Assembly: GCA_911728435.2 (NCBI GenBank)
Contig: OU452204.1
Coordinates: 1,612,001-1,676,000 of the forward strand
Source of the DNA: Apoderus coryli
Lineage: Eukaryota; Arthropoda; Insecta; Coleoptera; Attelabidae
DNA: 64,000 nucleotides
Direction of reading: 5' to 3'
Numbering within the stretch: position 1 is the first letter of the stretch; the number at the start of each line of letters is the position of its first letter. The notes below the pieces were generated by a model that did not search any database, had not been told where the DNA came from, and saw nothing but the letters and a program-made list of their open reading frames with translations. This document shows, piece by piece, positions 11,529 to 22,024 of this stretch. The position numbers and the translations under genes were made by a program.

Positions 11529-12105
11529 GTGTGAGTATTAAATTACAATATCTGTGAACGAATGATTGCATATTATTATAAATTTGGAGCTAAATAAAAA
11601 CACAAACCATACTAATTTCTATTGTGTTTCTTCATTTCAGGTAACCCACTAAATACGTAAAACTAGAAAGAATACAGGACAAGAAAGGAGCAAGGCAAGG
11701 TGATGTTAGTTTAGTGTTAGAGTGTTTTAAAATTACAGGGTGTGTAAATAAAATACAAGAACTACTTAATATTAAAAAGTGCAAGAGTTCTTGTTAAATT
11801 AAAGGTGTATATTTGAATAAAATGTATTAAAACAAATTTTGGTGTTATATTAATATTCCCACGATGTCTTTAATTTAAGGGTGAGTCAATTTTTAACATT
11901 ATAAATTAAAAAAAATGTCACAACTGTTGAGATCACCAAATTTAATATTAAGAATTACAATTTTTGCATGCTCGGCTACAGTGCCTCGCAACGCAAAGCA
12001 AGCAACATGATTATGCCGCCAGAATTAAAAACCTCCGTTCAATACTGTTCTACTACATTTTATGCAGTCCTTGTAAGTAGGACTAATCCTTTGCCTGATT
12101 GGCTA
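11529..12105. other. Spacer downstream of the ZAD gene; strong plus-strand acceptor-like site
   Basis: On the plus strand, a TACTAAT branch-like motif about 30 nt upstream precedes a pyrimidine-rich TTTCTTCATTTCAG ending at 11640, which is immediately followed by GTAAC. AATAAA motifs follow near 11747 and 11816. No coding frame is evident. On the minus strand this is the expected 3' UTR of the zinc-finger gene; only weak ATTAAA-type signals are seen there. Confidence 0.35.
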
Positions 12106-13032
12106 CTAATCATTTTTCATTGCTACATCGATAAACTCAACTGGTTTCGCATCACTTTTCTCAGATTTTACAGATTTTTTCTTATGTTCCATACCAATAT
12201 GAACATGAAGCGCCTGTTTCGTCTTAAACTTACAACAGCAGATATAACAAACGTTATCATATTCGCACTCATGTCTTAGTTTAATATGTTTTACCAAATA
12301 TTTTTTATGTTTCGTTACATAAAACGAACATATGCTACAGGAATACACTACATCGGACCTGTGGATTTTGTCTATATGATTATCTAAAACAAGTTGCGTT
12401 TTTGTTACAAAGTCGCATTCAGGACAGGCTACGATTACAGCACTTTTTTCTTGCTTTTGATCTGAATTGATTGTGGTTACATGAGTTGATGCCATATGTT
12501 GTCTAAGAAATTTACGATCAGGGTCCATCGTATCGGGACATAACTTGCATTCATTGCAGATTGAATGCATTTTCATTAAATGTTTGAGGATTCTGCTTGG
12601 AGAAAAGGCGTACAAAGAACATGCGGTGCATCGGTATTTTGTCCGCGAAGCCTGTCTTTTTTTCGTCCTCTTTTTGCTCTTTACCTCTACATTCTTTTCT
12701 GTATGGCTTGTCAGATGATGTTCGAACACCCACTGGAATTTTGTAGTAAACAAACATGTTTTGCAGTTATATACGGCTGAATTTTCACTGCTATTGAGTA
12801 ATAATTTTGTATCAGGAGGATCCGAAGTATTGCATGATGGTTCATCTAGTTCATAATCTGATTCAATTTTAATGTCAGTTAGTTCAATGGGTTCCTCTTT
12901 AATATATTGTTGTTGGTAATTGATATTATCTGTGCTTGGAGTAGTATCAGAGCAACCAATAAATGACAAAATTAATTCTATAGTACCAAAGCATGTACAG
13001 CATATGATTGGATCTGTGGAGATTGAAGTGTC
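12106..13032 (-). CDS. ZAD-C2H2 zinc-finger protein, last exon (second half of ZAD2 and six fingers)
   Basis: This exon encodes 308 residues and the stop of a nuclear, presumably DNA-binding regulator. It begins after a TTACAG acceptor (exon start 13032) in phase 0. The first residues (ICCTCF, then SFIGC) form the second half of a ZAD, the insect zinc-finger-associated dimerisation domain. An acidic linker with KEEPIEL and IKIES motifs follows. Six C2H2 fingers come next, each C-x2-C-x12/13-H-x3/4-H: CKTC, CTAC, CKLC, CPEC, CSIC and CYIC. Few have the canonical TGEKP linker. A start at 12969 would need TTG, and the open frame continues to the acceptor, so this is an internal-to-terminal exon. 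It joins 39854-40129 in frame. Transcript support is not available here. Confidence 0.88.
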   Translation of the reverse strand, partial: DTSISTDPIICCTCFGTIELILSFIGCSDTTPSTDNINYQQQYIKEEPIELTDIKIESDYELDEPSCNTSDPPDTKLLLNSSENSAVYNCKTCLFTTKFQWVFEHHLTSHTEKNVEVKSKKRTKKRQASRTKYRCTACSLYAFSPSRILKHLMKMHSICNECKLCPDTMDPDRKFLRQHMASTHVTTINSDQKQEKSAVIVACPECDFVTKTQLVLDNHIDKIHRSDVVYSCSICSFYVTKHKKYLVKHIKLRHECEYDNVCYICCCKFKTKQALHVHIGMEHKKKSVKSEKSDAKPVEFIDVAMKND

Positions 13033-13416
13033 CTGTAATACAAGAAAAACAAGATATTATCAACGTGTCTAAATCAAACAATATGTTTCCGAGTACATAC
13101 ACATCTTTGTTGTGGAAACCATAAAACGATTTATTTATCTATATTAATATAAGTAGTGTGGTAATGACAAAGAGAAATTAGGATTAATTTGATATGGGAT
13201 CCAACAAACAGTGGCGGAGCTTTATTCATTAAATAGAGGCCAGTTAAAGATCATGGGACTTATTACATGACATTAATCTCAGAAACAATACTTGAAGAAA
13301 ATAATAATAATAATAAGCATTTTATTTTCAACAGGCAGAGCCCAATTACAGAAAACAATATACAATACACAAATATCAAAAATAATTCAAATTTACGACT
13401 AAAAACCAGCTTTAAG

Positions 13417-14601
13417 CTAGGTATACATAGAAAAGTATGTGTTGATGATTACATTTAGTTTTGTGAAATGTGTGTCACATAAGTGGGATATTCGGTTGAA
13501 ATTTTGGCACATAAAGTTAATAGGTGATTGGTTTCCAATATTAGTTCTGCATGAGTTTGCATAGATTAGTAACGTGGATCTTGTTGCTTGACGTGGCACA
13601 AGAAAGTTTATTTTGGACAGTAAATAACTACTGTCGATGTCATTGTTTACCAGATTGATCAAAAATTTTATGGATAAGACTTCCCTTCTGCAACTCAATG
13701 AGTGTTCGTGGAATCTATTTAAAAGTATACCAATATCCGAGCCTCTAGGAGGATAGATATGATCTTCTCGGTAAGCTAAATATTTGAGGAATCGTTTGTG
13801 TATGGAATCGAGTGTGTATGAGTGGCAGTTATATATTGGATGCCATACAATTTGCGCGTATTCCAATTTAGAACGTACATACGCGCAGTACAATAATTTA
13901 AATGTTTGAACATTTGTAAAGTGTTTACAGTTTCTAAACAAAAACCCTAACGTCTTGATACAAGAAGTTGCCAGCTGTTTAATATGTGGTATAAAGGTGA
14001 AGTTCTCATCAAATGTCACACCCAAATCCCCAATTGTATCCAAGCGAGATAATATAACATTGTTTAATCTATAATCAAACAAGATTCTGGTGTCCCTTCT
14101 AGAAAACGTTACTACATGACATTTATTAATATTTAAATTTAATTTGTTTATATCACACCAAGTGCTAAGTTTACTTAAATTTCGCTGAAGGAATAAGCAG
14201 TCATTAACAGATTTTATTTGAAAGAACAATTTTAAGTCGTCTGCAAACAGGAGCTTTTGACAGGAGATGTTATTAACAATATCATTTATAAAAATTATAA
14301 ATAGCAAGGGTCCTAGGTTAGAACCCTGAGGTACTCCGGAAGCAGGAGTAAAACTGTATGAGGAGTAATTTTCATATTTTACAAATTGCCGTCGATCGAA
14401 CAAATAAGACTTCAACAGATCTAACAGACCTGGTGAGAATCCAATGTGCCTAAGTTTTGAAAGAAGGATGTAATGGCCAATCTGATCGAACGCTTTGGAA
14501 AAATCAGTGTACACAGCGTCCACCTGTCCCCGAAGGTCCAATGCCTCACATGTGTACTGTGAAAATGTTGCCAAGTTTGTAATACATGATTTGTTTTTCA
14601 T
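13417..14601 (-). pseudogene. LINE A reverse transcriptase, C-terminal part
   Basis: This 394-codon frame carries the palm and thumb of a non-LTR reverse transcriptase: TDFSKAFD at 32-39, GVPQGSNLGPLL near 89-100, and the catalytic FADD at 119-122. A C-terminal segment with the RRFLKYLA-like motif (here KRFLKYLA) follows. These residues copy the element's RNA at a nicked target. The fingers region (IPxFLV, NYRPIS) lies partly in the upstream frame and is broken at the junction, so no intact enzyme is encoded. Confidence 0.88.
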
Positions 14602-14663
14602 AAAGCCATGCTATGCAACATCGATAGTGGTTTTGATATCGGCAAATATATTTTCGAATAATA

Positions 14664-15836
14664 TTATCTCCAATAACTTTGAAAAATTGCACAGTATGGA
14701 AATTGGACGGTAGTTACTAACGAGATGTGGATCACCTTTTTTAAAAATTGGAATAACTTAGCTATTTTCCACATGTCAGGAAAAATATTGGTTTTAATAA
14801 TTAAGTTGAAAATGTGTGTTAGTGGACATGAAAGTGGATAGATGCAATCTTTTACAAGGAAACTGGGAACACCGTCAGTACCAGTTGTCAGTTTATTTTT
14901 TAATTTCCTGCTTGCATTGATTACTTGACATTCCGAAATTTGTTTTATATCGATAGGGTGGATGCTACAGTTAAAGGACTGTGTATCATGAACATTATTT
15001 TGATCAGACATGGTATATACGCTGTGGAAATATGTTGCAAAGGCGTTTACAATATCGCGAGGATTTCCATACGTGTCTGTTCCGTTATTCACAATTCCGG
15101 GTATTCTTGTGTTTCCCTGCTTGGCCTGTATGAATGACCAAAATCTTGAGGGATCGTTACCGATATCCATCTCTGTAGTTGAAATGAATGACTTGTAACA
15201 ATCTCTGATTTGCTGTTTGACTATTCTTCGAATGTTAATAAATTTTAATTTATAATAACTGTTTTTAGATATTTTGAATTGCCTAAAAGCAGCTTCTTTT
15301 TTAAATATATTTGTTATTAATTCGCTGTTATACCAGTTTGGAAAACGGCGACGTCTAGCAGTTTTGTAAGGAATACAGACCTCAAATATGTCTTGTAATG
15401 TTGCATATAATGCTTCACAAGACGCATGAACGTCTATCGATGACAGCACGTTGTTCCAATTGGCATTTAAAATTCTATGATATAGAGTTGGGAAGTCTGC
15501 TTTCCTAAAATTATATTCTGGGCTATATGACGTGCTCACCTGAAAGTTTGCCCTCCGGGGAGAATTGTCTTCAACTTCAATGTTTAAAGCGGGATGGTAT
15601 GAGTCAATAGGTGTCAGGGGAAATTCGTTTAAATTCACTCTACACTGAAAATTACTAAATACTAGGTCAAGCGACTTGTCATGTGAATTCAACACCTGGT
15701 TAAATTGTATTAACTCTAAGCCTTCAACGAAATTGTTCAACAGTAAGCACCGTGTGTCAAAATTTTGATATGACGTATACTCAGGTAAGTTAAAATCACC
15801 TATAATAATTGTTTTTCCACAGCTTATGCCATCCAA
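14664..15836 (-). pseudogene. LINE A endonuclease end and linker, frameshifted into RT
   Basis: The first residues (IIIGDFNLP) are the GDFN motif of an APE-type endonuclease, followed by LDLVFSNF and the SYHPALN catalytic histidine region. A long basic linker then leads into the start of the RT (TGTDGVPSFLVKDC, near residue 315). The frame is lost around 14700, just where NYRPIS should follow. Upstream sequence to 15890 still reads as endonuclease in another frame. The 5' end is truncated there. Confidence 0.85.
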
Positions 15837-15913
15837 TAACGATAAATGACGTTTGAACGTATGTTTTATTTGAAGAATGGTTGTATAATTTGTAAATAAG
15901 TTAAATTAAAGAA

Positions 15914-16294
15914 AGCAGTTTTGGTTGGATATTGTGGTGGGGGTATAGATTATGGATACCGGAAGAAGAGAAAATAATACAATCGCGTGATTTTAGATTT
16001 GATGAAAATATTATGGAGTTTAAAGCATAGTTACCGACACAAGTGTGTACTAATCCTACAGAAGACATAAATGATACAAACGATGGAGAAAATCAAGGAA
16101 ATAATGAACATGTGATACAGAATGAATATCTAGAATCTAGACGACAATCATGATAGCGATATTGAAGACAAAATAGAAGAAATTAAAACAACAAGATCAG
16201 GAAGAATTTCAAGAAAACTTAATTACTTAGAAGAATATGAATTATATTTTGCATGTCTACTTTCTACTTCAAATGAAGCACCAAAAGCCTATGA
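15914..16294 (+). pseudogene. Copia-type pol scrap (integrase to RT linker)
   Basis: A degenerate frame reads YRLWIPEEEK, SRDFRFDEN and, further on, TRSGRISRKLNYLEEYELYF. This is the characteristic linker after Ty1/copia integrase, just before the RT. A stop (TAG at 16027) and at least one frameshift are present. It ends abruptly at the LINE C1 junction at about 16295. No LTR is visible on either side. Confidence 0.65.
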
Positions 16295-17104
16295 TTGTCA
16301 AAAGCCTATGACTGTTTGGATCATAACATATTATTTCAGAAGCTAAATAAATACGGCATTAGGGGCAATGCACTTAACTATCTGTCGAATAGACGATAGA
16401 TAGTCCAAATTAAAAGAGATAACCGAAATTACAAATCTAATATTGCAAATTTATTCGATGTGGGCGTTCCACAGGGTAGTATTTTGGGGCCGTTTTTATT
16501 TATAGTATACATCAACGATATTGCTACTATCCAGGACAATTTTACGTTAGTAAATTATGCCGATGATACTAATGTTCTTGTTGGTGGAAGAGACCTTACT
16601 CAAATATTAGCTAACACCAACAAAACTTATAATAGTGTATGCAGTTGGTTCACGAGCAACAGATTAATAGTTAACAACACGAAAACAAGTGCCACTTTAT
16701 TCAGAACAAGACAAACGAAAGTAAAAACACCTGTAGAATTGAAAATCGGAGATATTGAGTTACAGTTTAGCAGCGTTACTAAAATACTTGGTATTTATAT
16801 TACTGAATATTTGGATTGGGACCCTCATGTTACGAAGATGTGTTCCAAACTAAGTGGCATTTGCTATGGGATAAGAACAGTAGCTAAATATATGAATATT
16901 GAAACTTTAAAGATTTTATATCATGCTAATTTTGAGTCTGTTACCAGATATGGAATAATCTTGTGGGGTGGGGCATCGCATATTCAGAGAGTATTTCTTA
17001 TTAAGAAACGGGTAGTTCGTGCGATAAAACAGATGAGATTTGACGATACTTGTCGAGGAACTTTTAAATCATTAAAAGTTATGACCGTGTATGGAGTATA
17101 TATA
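16295..17104 (+). pseudogene. LINE C1 reverse transcriptase (YADD type), left part
   Basis: The coding remnant begins at LSKAYDCLDHN, inside RT motif A, and the main frame 16460-17125 includes GVPQGSILGP (residues 2-11) and the catalytic YADD (33-36). It is closely related to LINE C2 at 24028-26377. A stop (ATAG near 16398) interrupts motif A-B. The element is cut at 17103 by a mariner derivative and resumes at 18734. 5' truncation reaches motif A. Confidence 0.85.
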
Positions 17105-18731
17105 CAGGGTGTCCTACGGTGGTAACCCATTAGATTATTTCAGAAACTACTTCGAATTGAATTTTGAAAATTTCAGTGTCTATATTGTTAAATATGTTCT
17201 ACTCAAATAATATAATGGCAACGGCATAGCACTTCCGGTTATACCGGAAGTTGATGGCAACTTTGTTATTTTAAATGAAACACCCTATATATTATTACAT
17301 TTTTGGATTCTAAATAAGATTTCAGACATATTTCATGTATCATGTCCTATACCTAACGTCAGTCATTTTTGACTTATATCAAGATTTATGTCAAAATTGA
17401 CAGTTTAGGGTTCTATAAGAATTCCGTTTTTCCTTGTATTTAATAATTATTTTGCAGGTATTTTCTTATCAGGTGGGATCTTCTTTTTCGAATTGACAAG
17501 ACATTTTCTGATTAGTTTATACAGGGTGGTCAAAAAATTATATTGAAAACGGTTCAAGAAAAACAGTTGAAAGTCAATTTTTTCAAATAGAAAGGGTATA
17601 TTATTATTATTTGATCTTCCTTAACATTAAAAAATAATGCAATTTTGTAATAGGTTATCACTTTCTAAAATGCATAGTTTTCGAAATATCGTAATTTTAA
17701 ATTTTTCTGCAGCGCCTACCGTTGTCTCTCTGGAAGCTAGCTAATTAATTTAGTTAGCCATGAAATTATGGTCATTTTAACGTCAAACTAAACGTCAAAT
17801 TAATAAAAATGAAAAATACTTATTGATATTATAAATTTATTATTAATTCATGGAGAATAAAATAAAGTGATTAATATCACCTGTAGAGTATTTAACGAGA
17901 GAAACCCCCATTTGCTAACGATGGCTAGAGAAATTAGGAAGAATTTTGAGAAATCATTTAGAGCAGGTTGGGATGTATACAAATCAAGTATTACAACGAA
18001 CTAAGACTAAAATTTAAAATAATACAGCAGAAATGAACAGAAGATTAAACTAAATAAATTTTCAACTAAAAAAAGTTAATCAACTAACTATATTAAAATA
18101 ATTTAATTGTTCGATATGACCCCCATTTAAAATGACGATATTTCGAAAACTATGCATTTTAGAAAATGATAACCTATTACAAAATTGCATTATTTTTTAA
18201 TGCTACGGAAGATAAAATAATAATAATATACCCATTCCATTGGAAAAAATTGACTTTCAACTGTTTTTCTTGAACCGTTTTCAATATAATTTTTTGACCA
18301 CCCTGTATAAACTAATCATAAAATGTCTTGTCAATTCGAAAAAGAAGATCCCACCTGATAAGAAAATACCTGCAAAATAATTATTAAATACTGATTTACA
18401 AGGAAAAAACGGAACTCTTATGGAGCCCTAAACTGTCCATTTTGACATAAATCTTGATATAAGTCAAAAACCACTGACGTTAGGTATAGGACATGATACA
18501 TGAAATATGTCTGAAATGTTATTTAGAATCCAAAAATGTAATAATACATAGGGTGTTCCATTTAAAATAACAAAGTTGCCATCAACTTCCGGTATAACCG
18601 GAAGTGCTATGCCGTTGCTATTATATTATTTGAGTAGAGCATATCTGACAATATAGACATTGAAATTTTCAAAATTCAAGTCGAAGTAGTTTCTGAAATA
18701 ATCTAATGGGTTGCCACCGTAGGACACCCTG
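17105..18731. mobile_element. Mariner-type element copy 1, internally deleted, with nested inverted repeats
   Basis: The ends are CAGGGTGTCCTACGGTGG and its inverse, flanked by TA, the target duplication of Tc1/mariner elements. The insertion splits the LINE C1 reverse transcriptase. A second inverted pair, CAGGGTGGTCAAAAAAT, bounds 17522-18305. Arms are about 600 bp long. Inside, a stretch at about 17850-17990 matches the N-terminus of the transposase in copies 2 and 3 (VFNER, then LRNH), but the catalytic part is gone. Confidence 0.85.
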
Positions 18732-18733
18732 TA

Positions 18734-19010
18734 TACGACTGTATACTGTTTATTTTTAAGAATAGAAATCTTTTTCATATCGAACTTGAACATTAGTACA
18801 ACACGAGAAGAGAGAATGCTAAAACTCCAACACACAGGTTGAGTTTAACTGAAAAGAGTCCTCATTCTATGTGCATAAAGCTATATAACAAATTACCAAG
18901 AAATGTAAAATCACTTGACAGTATAAAAAAAATTAAAAAAATAGTTAAAAACTTACTATTGGAAATTGAGCCATACGGTGTAAATGATTATTTAAATCAT
19001 AGCTTTTGAG
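18734..19010 (+). pseudogene. LINE C1, right part after the mariner insertion
   Basis: The sequence matches the C-terminal 80-90 codons of LINE C2 (for example LTEKSP and a KLY-N-KLP motif) and ends near the tail of that reading frame. It is therefore the continuation of the element interrupted at 17104. Confidence 0.7.
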
Positions 19011-19067
19011 TTGTAAAATAATATGTATATTCGAAAGAAGTAGTCCATACTGAAGTGGAGTAGAATA

Positions 19068-20226
19068 GTTAAATATTCTTGAAATAAAAGTCGACCTCCA
19101 CACAATAAATTTAATAAAAATCCTCAACAAATGTTACCATACATAAGATTGACAACATTACAATTGCATCTATCCTACATATACAAAATCTATTTTTTGA
19201 GAAATTTGAAACGCCATTGTTGTGTGAAATTGCAATCAAGTGCGTATACTGTTTTCGTGGAGAAAATTTTTGGATTTTTCGATGATTTATAAGAAGAAAA
19301 ATATCATAAAGCTTACATTAGTAATGATGTGAGTTTTTTAAGTTCCTTAGTTTTTAGTTTTAAATGTTTAGAATCTTGGCAGGCCAAACATTTTTGTTTA
19401 AATTATTGAATGGTATGATCGACTGTTCGTCTTTGTTAGAGCAAATTAATTTTCATCTACCTCAATACTCCGCACGACATCATAATTTATTCAGACTGCC
19501 TTATGTGCGCACAAATTATGAAACCAAGGCTCCCCTGTATCAATCTTGTCACCAATGTAATAAAGACAAACTGCATGTGATGGTCAACTATTTTGGCGAT
19601 TCACTCGCGACTTTTAAAAATAATCTTCTGAGCTGCCTCCGCGCCTTTAACGCTACAGGCCCTCGACCTACCTTATGATCCGTTCGGCTTATAAACTGTA
19701 TTTTTGTATGTATGAATAGTGAAAAGATTTGTGATCCTTGCTACTTTTTATGATGAATTGTTATCGTCATTAATCATTGTTATATTATTGTTATAGCTAT
19801 AGAATTCCATGTTGATTATAATTTAATCTAATTAGTGAGTATTACACTTATTTTTATAGATATATTTTTGTAACATTGTCTTGTAATTGGGTATTAACCT
19901 GTTAGACAATAAAGATTATTATTATTATTATTTAATAACGACAATTAATTTAACAATAACTTTTTTATTTTTTCACACAATGGTAAGTTTAAAGTTGAAA
20001 TCATTTTGGTGCAATTGAAAATAATATATACATTCTTATTTCTAGAGTTAATAAATAAAATTCCCAAAATAATATCTACTAATTAAGTTAAATAACATAG
20101 CTTTTCGTCAATCTTATAACCACTGATGATGCAGCCCGGAGCTGCGAAACATGTATGGTAACATTTGTTGAGGATTTTTATTAAATTTATTGTGTGGAGG
20201 TCGACTTTTATTTCAAGAATATTTAA
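19068..20226. mobile_element. Inverted-repeat unit (arms of 86 and 120 bp) with a hammerhead-like motif in one arm
   Basis: The segments 19068-19153 and 20107-20226 are inverted repeats sharing AGTCGACCTCCACACAATAA and ATGTTACCATAC. The right arm has an extra 35 bp including CTGATGAT-GCAGC-CCGGA-GCTGC-GAAAC (20123-20150). Between the arms lie unassigned AT-rich sequence and a LINE tail. Terminal repeats with such motifs occur in Penelope-like elements, but I see no Penelope reverse transcriptase here. Confidence 0.5.
19363..19932 (+). pseudogene. Short 5'-truncated LINE tail (B/D family)
   Basis: About 100 codons (19364-19678) match the C-terminus of the LINE B and D reverse transcriptases (LAGQTFLFKLLNGMIDC, then RTNYETKAPL). 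A 3' UTR follows with TTGTAATTGGGTATTAACCT, then a tail GACAATAAAG(ATT)n ending near 19932. It is a typical dead-on-arrival copy made by incomplete target-primed reverse transcription. Confidence 0.85.
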
Positions 20227-20720
20227 TATGTATATATTGTAATTCTAGTGCGAAATTAATTGATGTGTGATATATCGAGTCTTTGACTATTTCGTTTGAC
20301 GTCATTTTCATTTTCTTAAAATCAGAAGACTGGCAAATGGCAATAAACTAAGAACTACAATGTCATGAAATATTAACATGGTCTCTTGCTGAATTACCAG
20401 GTCATATTGCTATTGATACTAGATGGATATTTAGATGGTACGAAGAAAGCCCGTTTAGTAGCGAGACTTTCAATACTGATGACCCACAGCCAGCGTTAGT
20501 ATTTTATTTGCTTTTATCTGGACTTATAGTTTAGCGTGCAATCCGAACCACGGTCATCGTCTGCCAGTGCCCACGACTATGTAGTAGTCTATAACCAAGT
20601 GGCAAGTCTACCGACTTGGACGTGAGCATTGTCCACCCGTACAATCATCCTACGCGCCATCAGGTACTTGACTAACGTGATCGCACCGACATTATAATAA
20701 TATATCAAAATGTACGAGGC

Positions 20721-21251
20721 TTGAACACCAAGACCGACACATTCTACAAATCAGTGAGTGATTGTGGACATCATATAGTTGCGGTTTTGGAAACATGGAT
20801 CCAGTCGAACATCGGTGATGCTGAACTTATTAACGACAACTATGCAGTTTATCGCAAGGATCGTGATCTTCAGGCACTTAATGTCAGAAGAGGTGGAGGT
20901 GTTTTGTTAGCTGTAAGGTCCGATTTAAAATCCAGATCATTGAACCTAGACACTACCACCATTTCGTCCTCAATTGATATTGTGGGTTGCAGAATTACTG
21001 ATGTATCTTGCTCATGTCTTGTGTTTTGTGTTTACGTGCAACCCAATGTTTGTACTGACATTTATATTGAACTGTTTGAGTTTCTTGAAAATCTCCATTA
21101 TCTGTACGATTCGAGGTTTTTGATTGTGGGTGATTTTAATTTACATTGCGAACTTATGAATGAATTCAATAACCCTCGGATAACTGTCTTACATGATTTT
21201 ATTTCATTATTCAACTTCAACACAGCGGAATCACATATACAACTCTCATAA
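20721..21251 (+). pseudogene. LINE B APE-type endonuclease
   Basis: The frame opens in the NVRGLNTK region just upstream (about 20700) and contains ETWIQS (the catalytic glutamate motif), then YRKDRD, RGGGVLLAVRSDL and IVGDFN. These are endonuclease motifs that nick the target. The reading frame is lost at about 21230, and the histidine-containing end (DGYHPTL) continues in the frame at 21193-21687. Confidence 0.85.
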
Positions 21252-21687
21252 TAATTTGTTAGATTTGGTTTTATCCAATTTTGATTGCAGTGTTCTGCGT
21301 CATCATTTACCTTTGGTTGACGAGGATGGATACCACCCTACTTTGGAAGTTCAACTCACTATGCAAGTTGAAAGTTTGCAGAAAAATTTTGTGACTAACC
21401 GACAAGACAGAAGGTACAATTTCAGGAAAGCCGACTATGTTCTTTTGTATGAGCAGATATTTTTGCAAAATTGGGATTTTCTTAATGATATTGATGACGT
21501 GAATATGGTTGTTGATCTTTTTTATAAGAAATTGACGCTGATCTTTGATATGTGTATTCCAGTTTTTAGAACTAAACACAGCAATTTTTGCTATGCTTGC
21601 TGGTACACACAAGACATCATAAATGATATAAAAAAAATCCAAACTGCATCAAAAATGGAAGAATTGCGGTTCTATGCATTATCTTGA
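21193..21687 (+). pseudogene. LINE B endonuclease end and linker
   Basis: This frame includes LDLVLSNFDC and EDGYHPTLEV, the end of the endonuclease, followed by the linker with YNFRKADY and CYACWYTQDI. It overlaps the preceding frame and is shifted again near 21680 into 21674-22024 (KLWNFVRNKRRKSRIP-like linker, here QLWNFVRNKRRKSRIP). Confidence 0.8.
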
Positions 21688-22024
21688 CCTGTTCAAGCAG
21701 CTGCGAGCGGAGATTAAAACAAAAATTGATGTTGCTTATAGTAATTACCTAACTTCTGTTCAGAGCTCAATCAAAAATGATCCTAAACAGCTCTGGAATT
21801 TTGTGCGGAATAAGCGTCGTAAATCTCGTATTCCGGCTGCCATGTTTGATGAGAATGGAGATTGTAAGGACAACCCTACTGATGTAGTTAACGCGTTTTC
21901 TGAATTTTTCCAGAGCGTTTTTGTTGTTTCAGATCCAATTGGAAACACTGAGTCCGTATCCGGTAATGACATCTCGATCGGATATCTTGATTTCGATGAT
22001 GTATGGTGCTCTGAGGGCGATTAG
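21674..22024 (+). pseudogene. LINE B linker before the RT
   Basis: 116 codons between endonuclease and RT carry FVRNKRRKSRIPAA and VVNAFSEFFQSVF, features shared with LINEs A, D and G. The frame ends near 22022. The next frame, overlapping from 21921, takes over at the TSGCDAIPAFIV motif. Confidence 0.75.

Larger units (their letters stand above)
13298..15890 (-). mobile_element. LINE A, non-LTR retrotransposon (Jockey/CR1-like), 5'-truncated
   Basis: Read on the minus strand, the element runs from the end of an endonuclease domain (about 15890) through linker and reverse transcriptase to a 3' tail at 13298-13345. The tail carries TTGGGCTCTGCCTGTTGAAA and an (ATT)n run. ORF1 and most of the endonuclease are missing. 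A frame break separates the two coding parts near 14640. Confidence 0.85.

Noticed and set aside
12580..12780. Plus-strand frames over the zinc-finger exon
   Set aside because: Antisense shadows of the C2H2 coding sequence; cysteine and histidine spacing exists only on the minus strand.
20358..20535. Short open stretch reading TWSLAELPGHIAIDTRW as a host exon
   Set aside because: No clear splice sites on both sides and no recognised family; could be chance.
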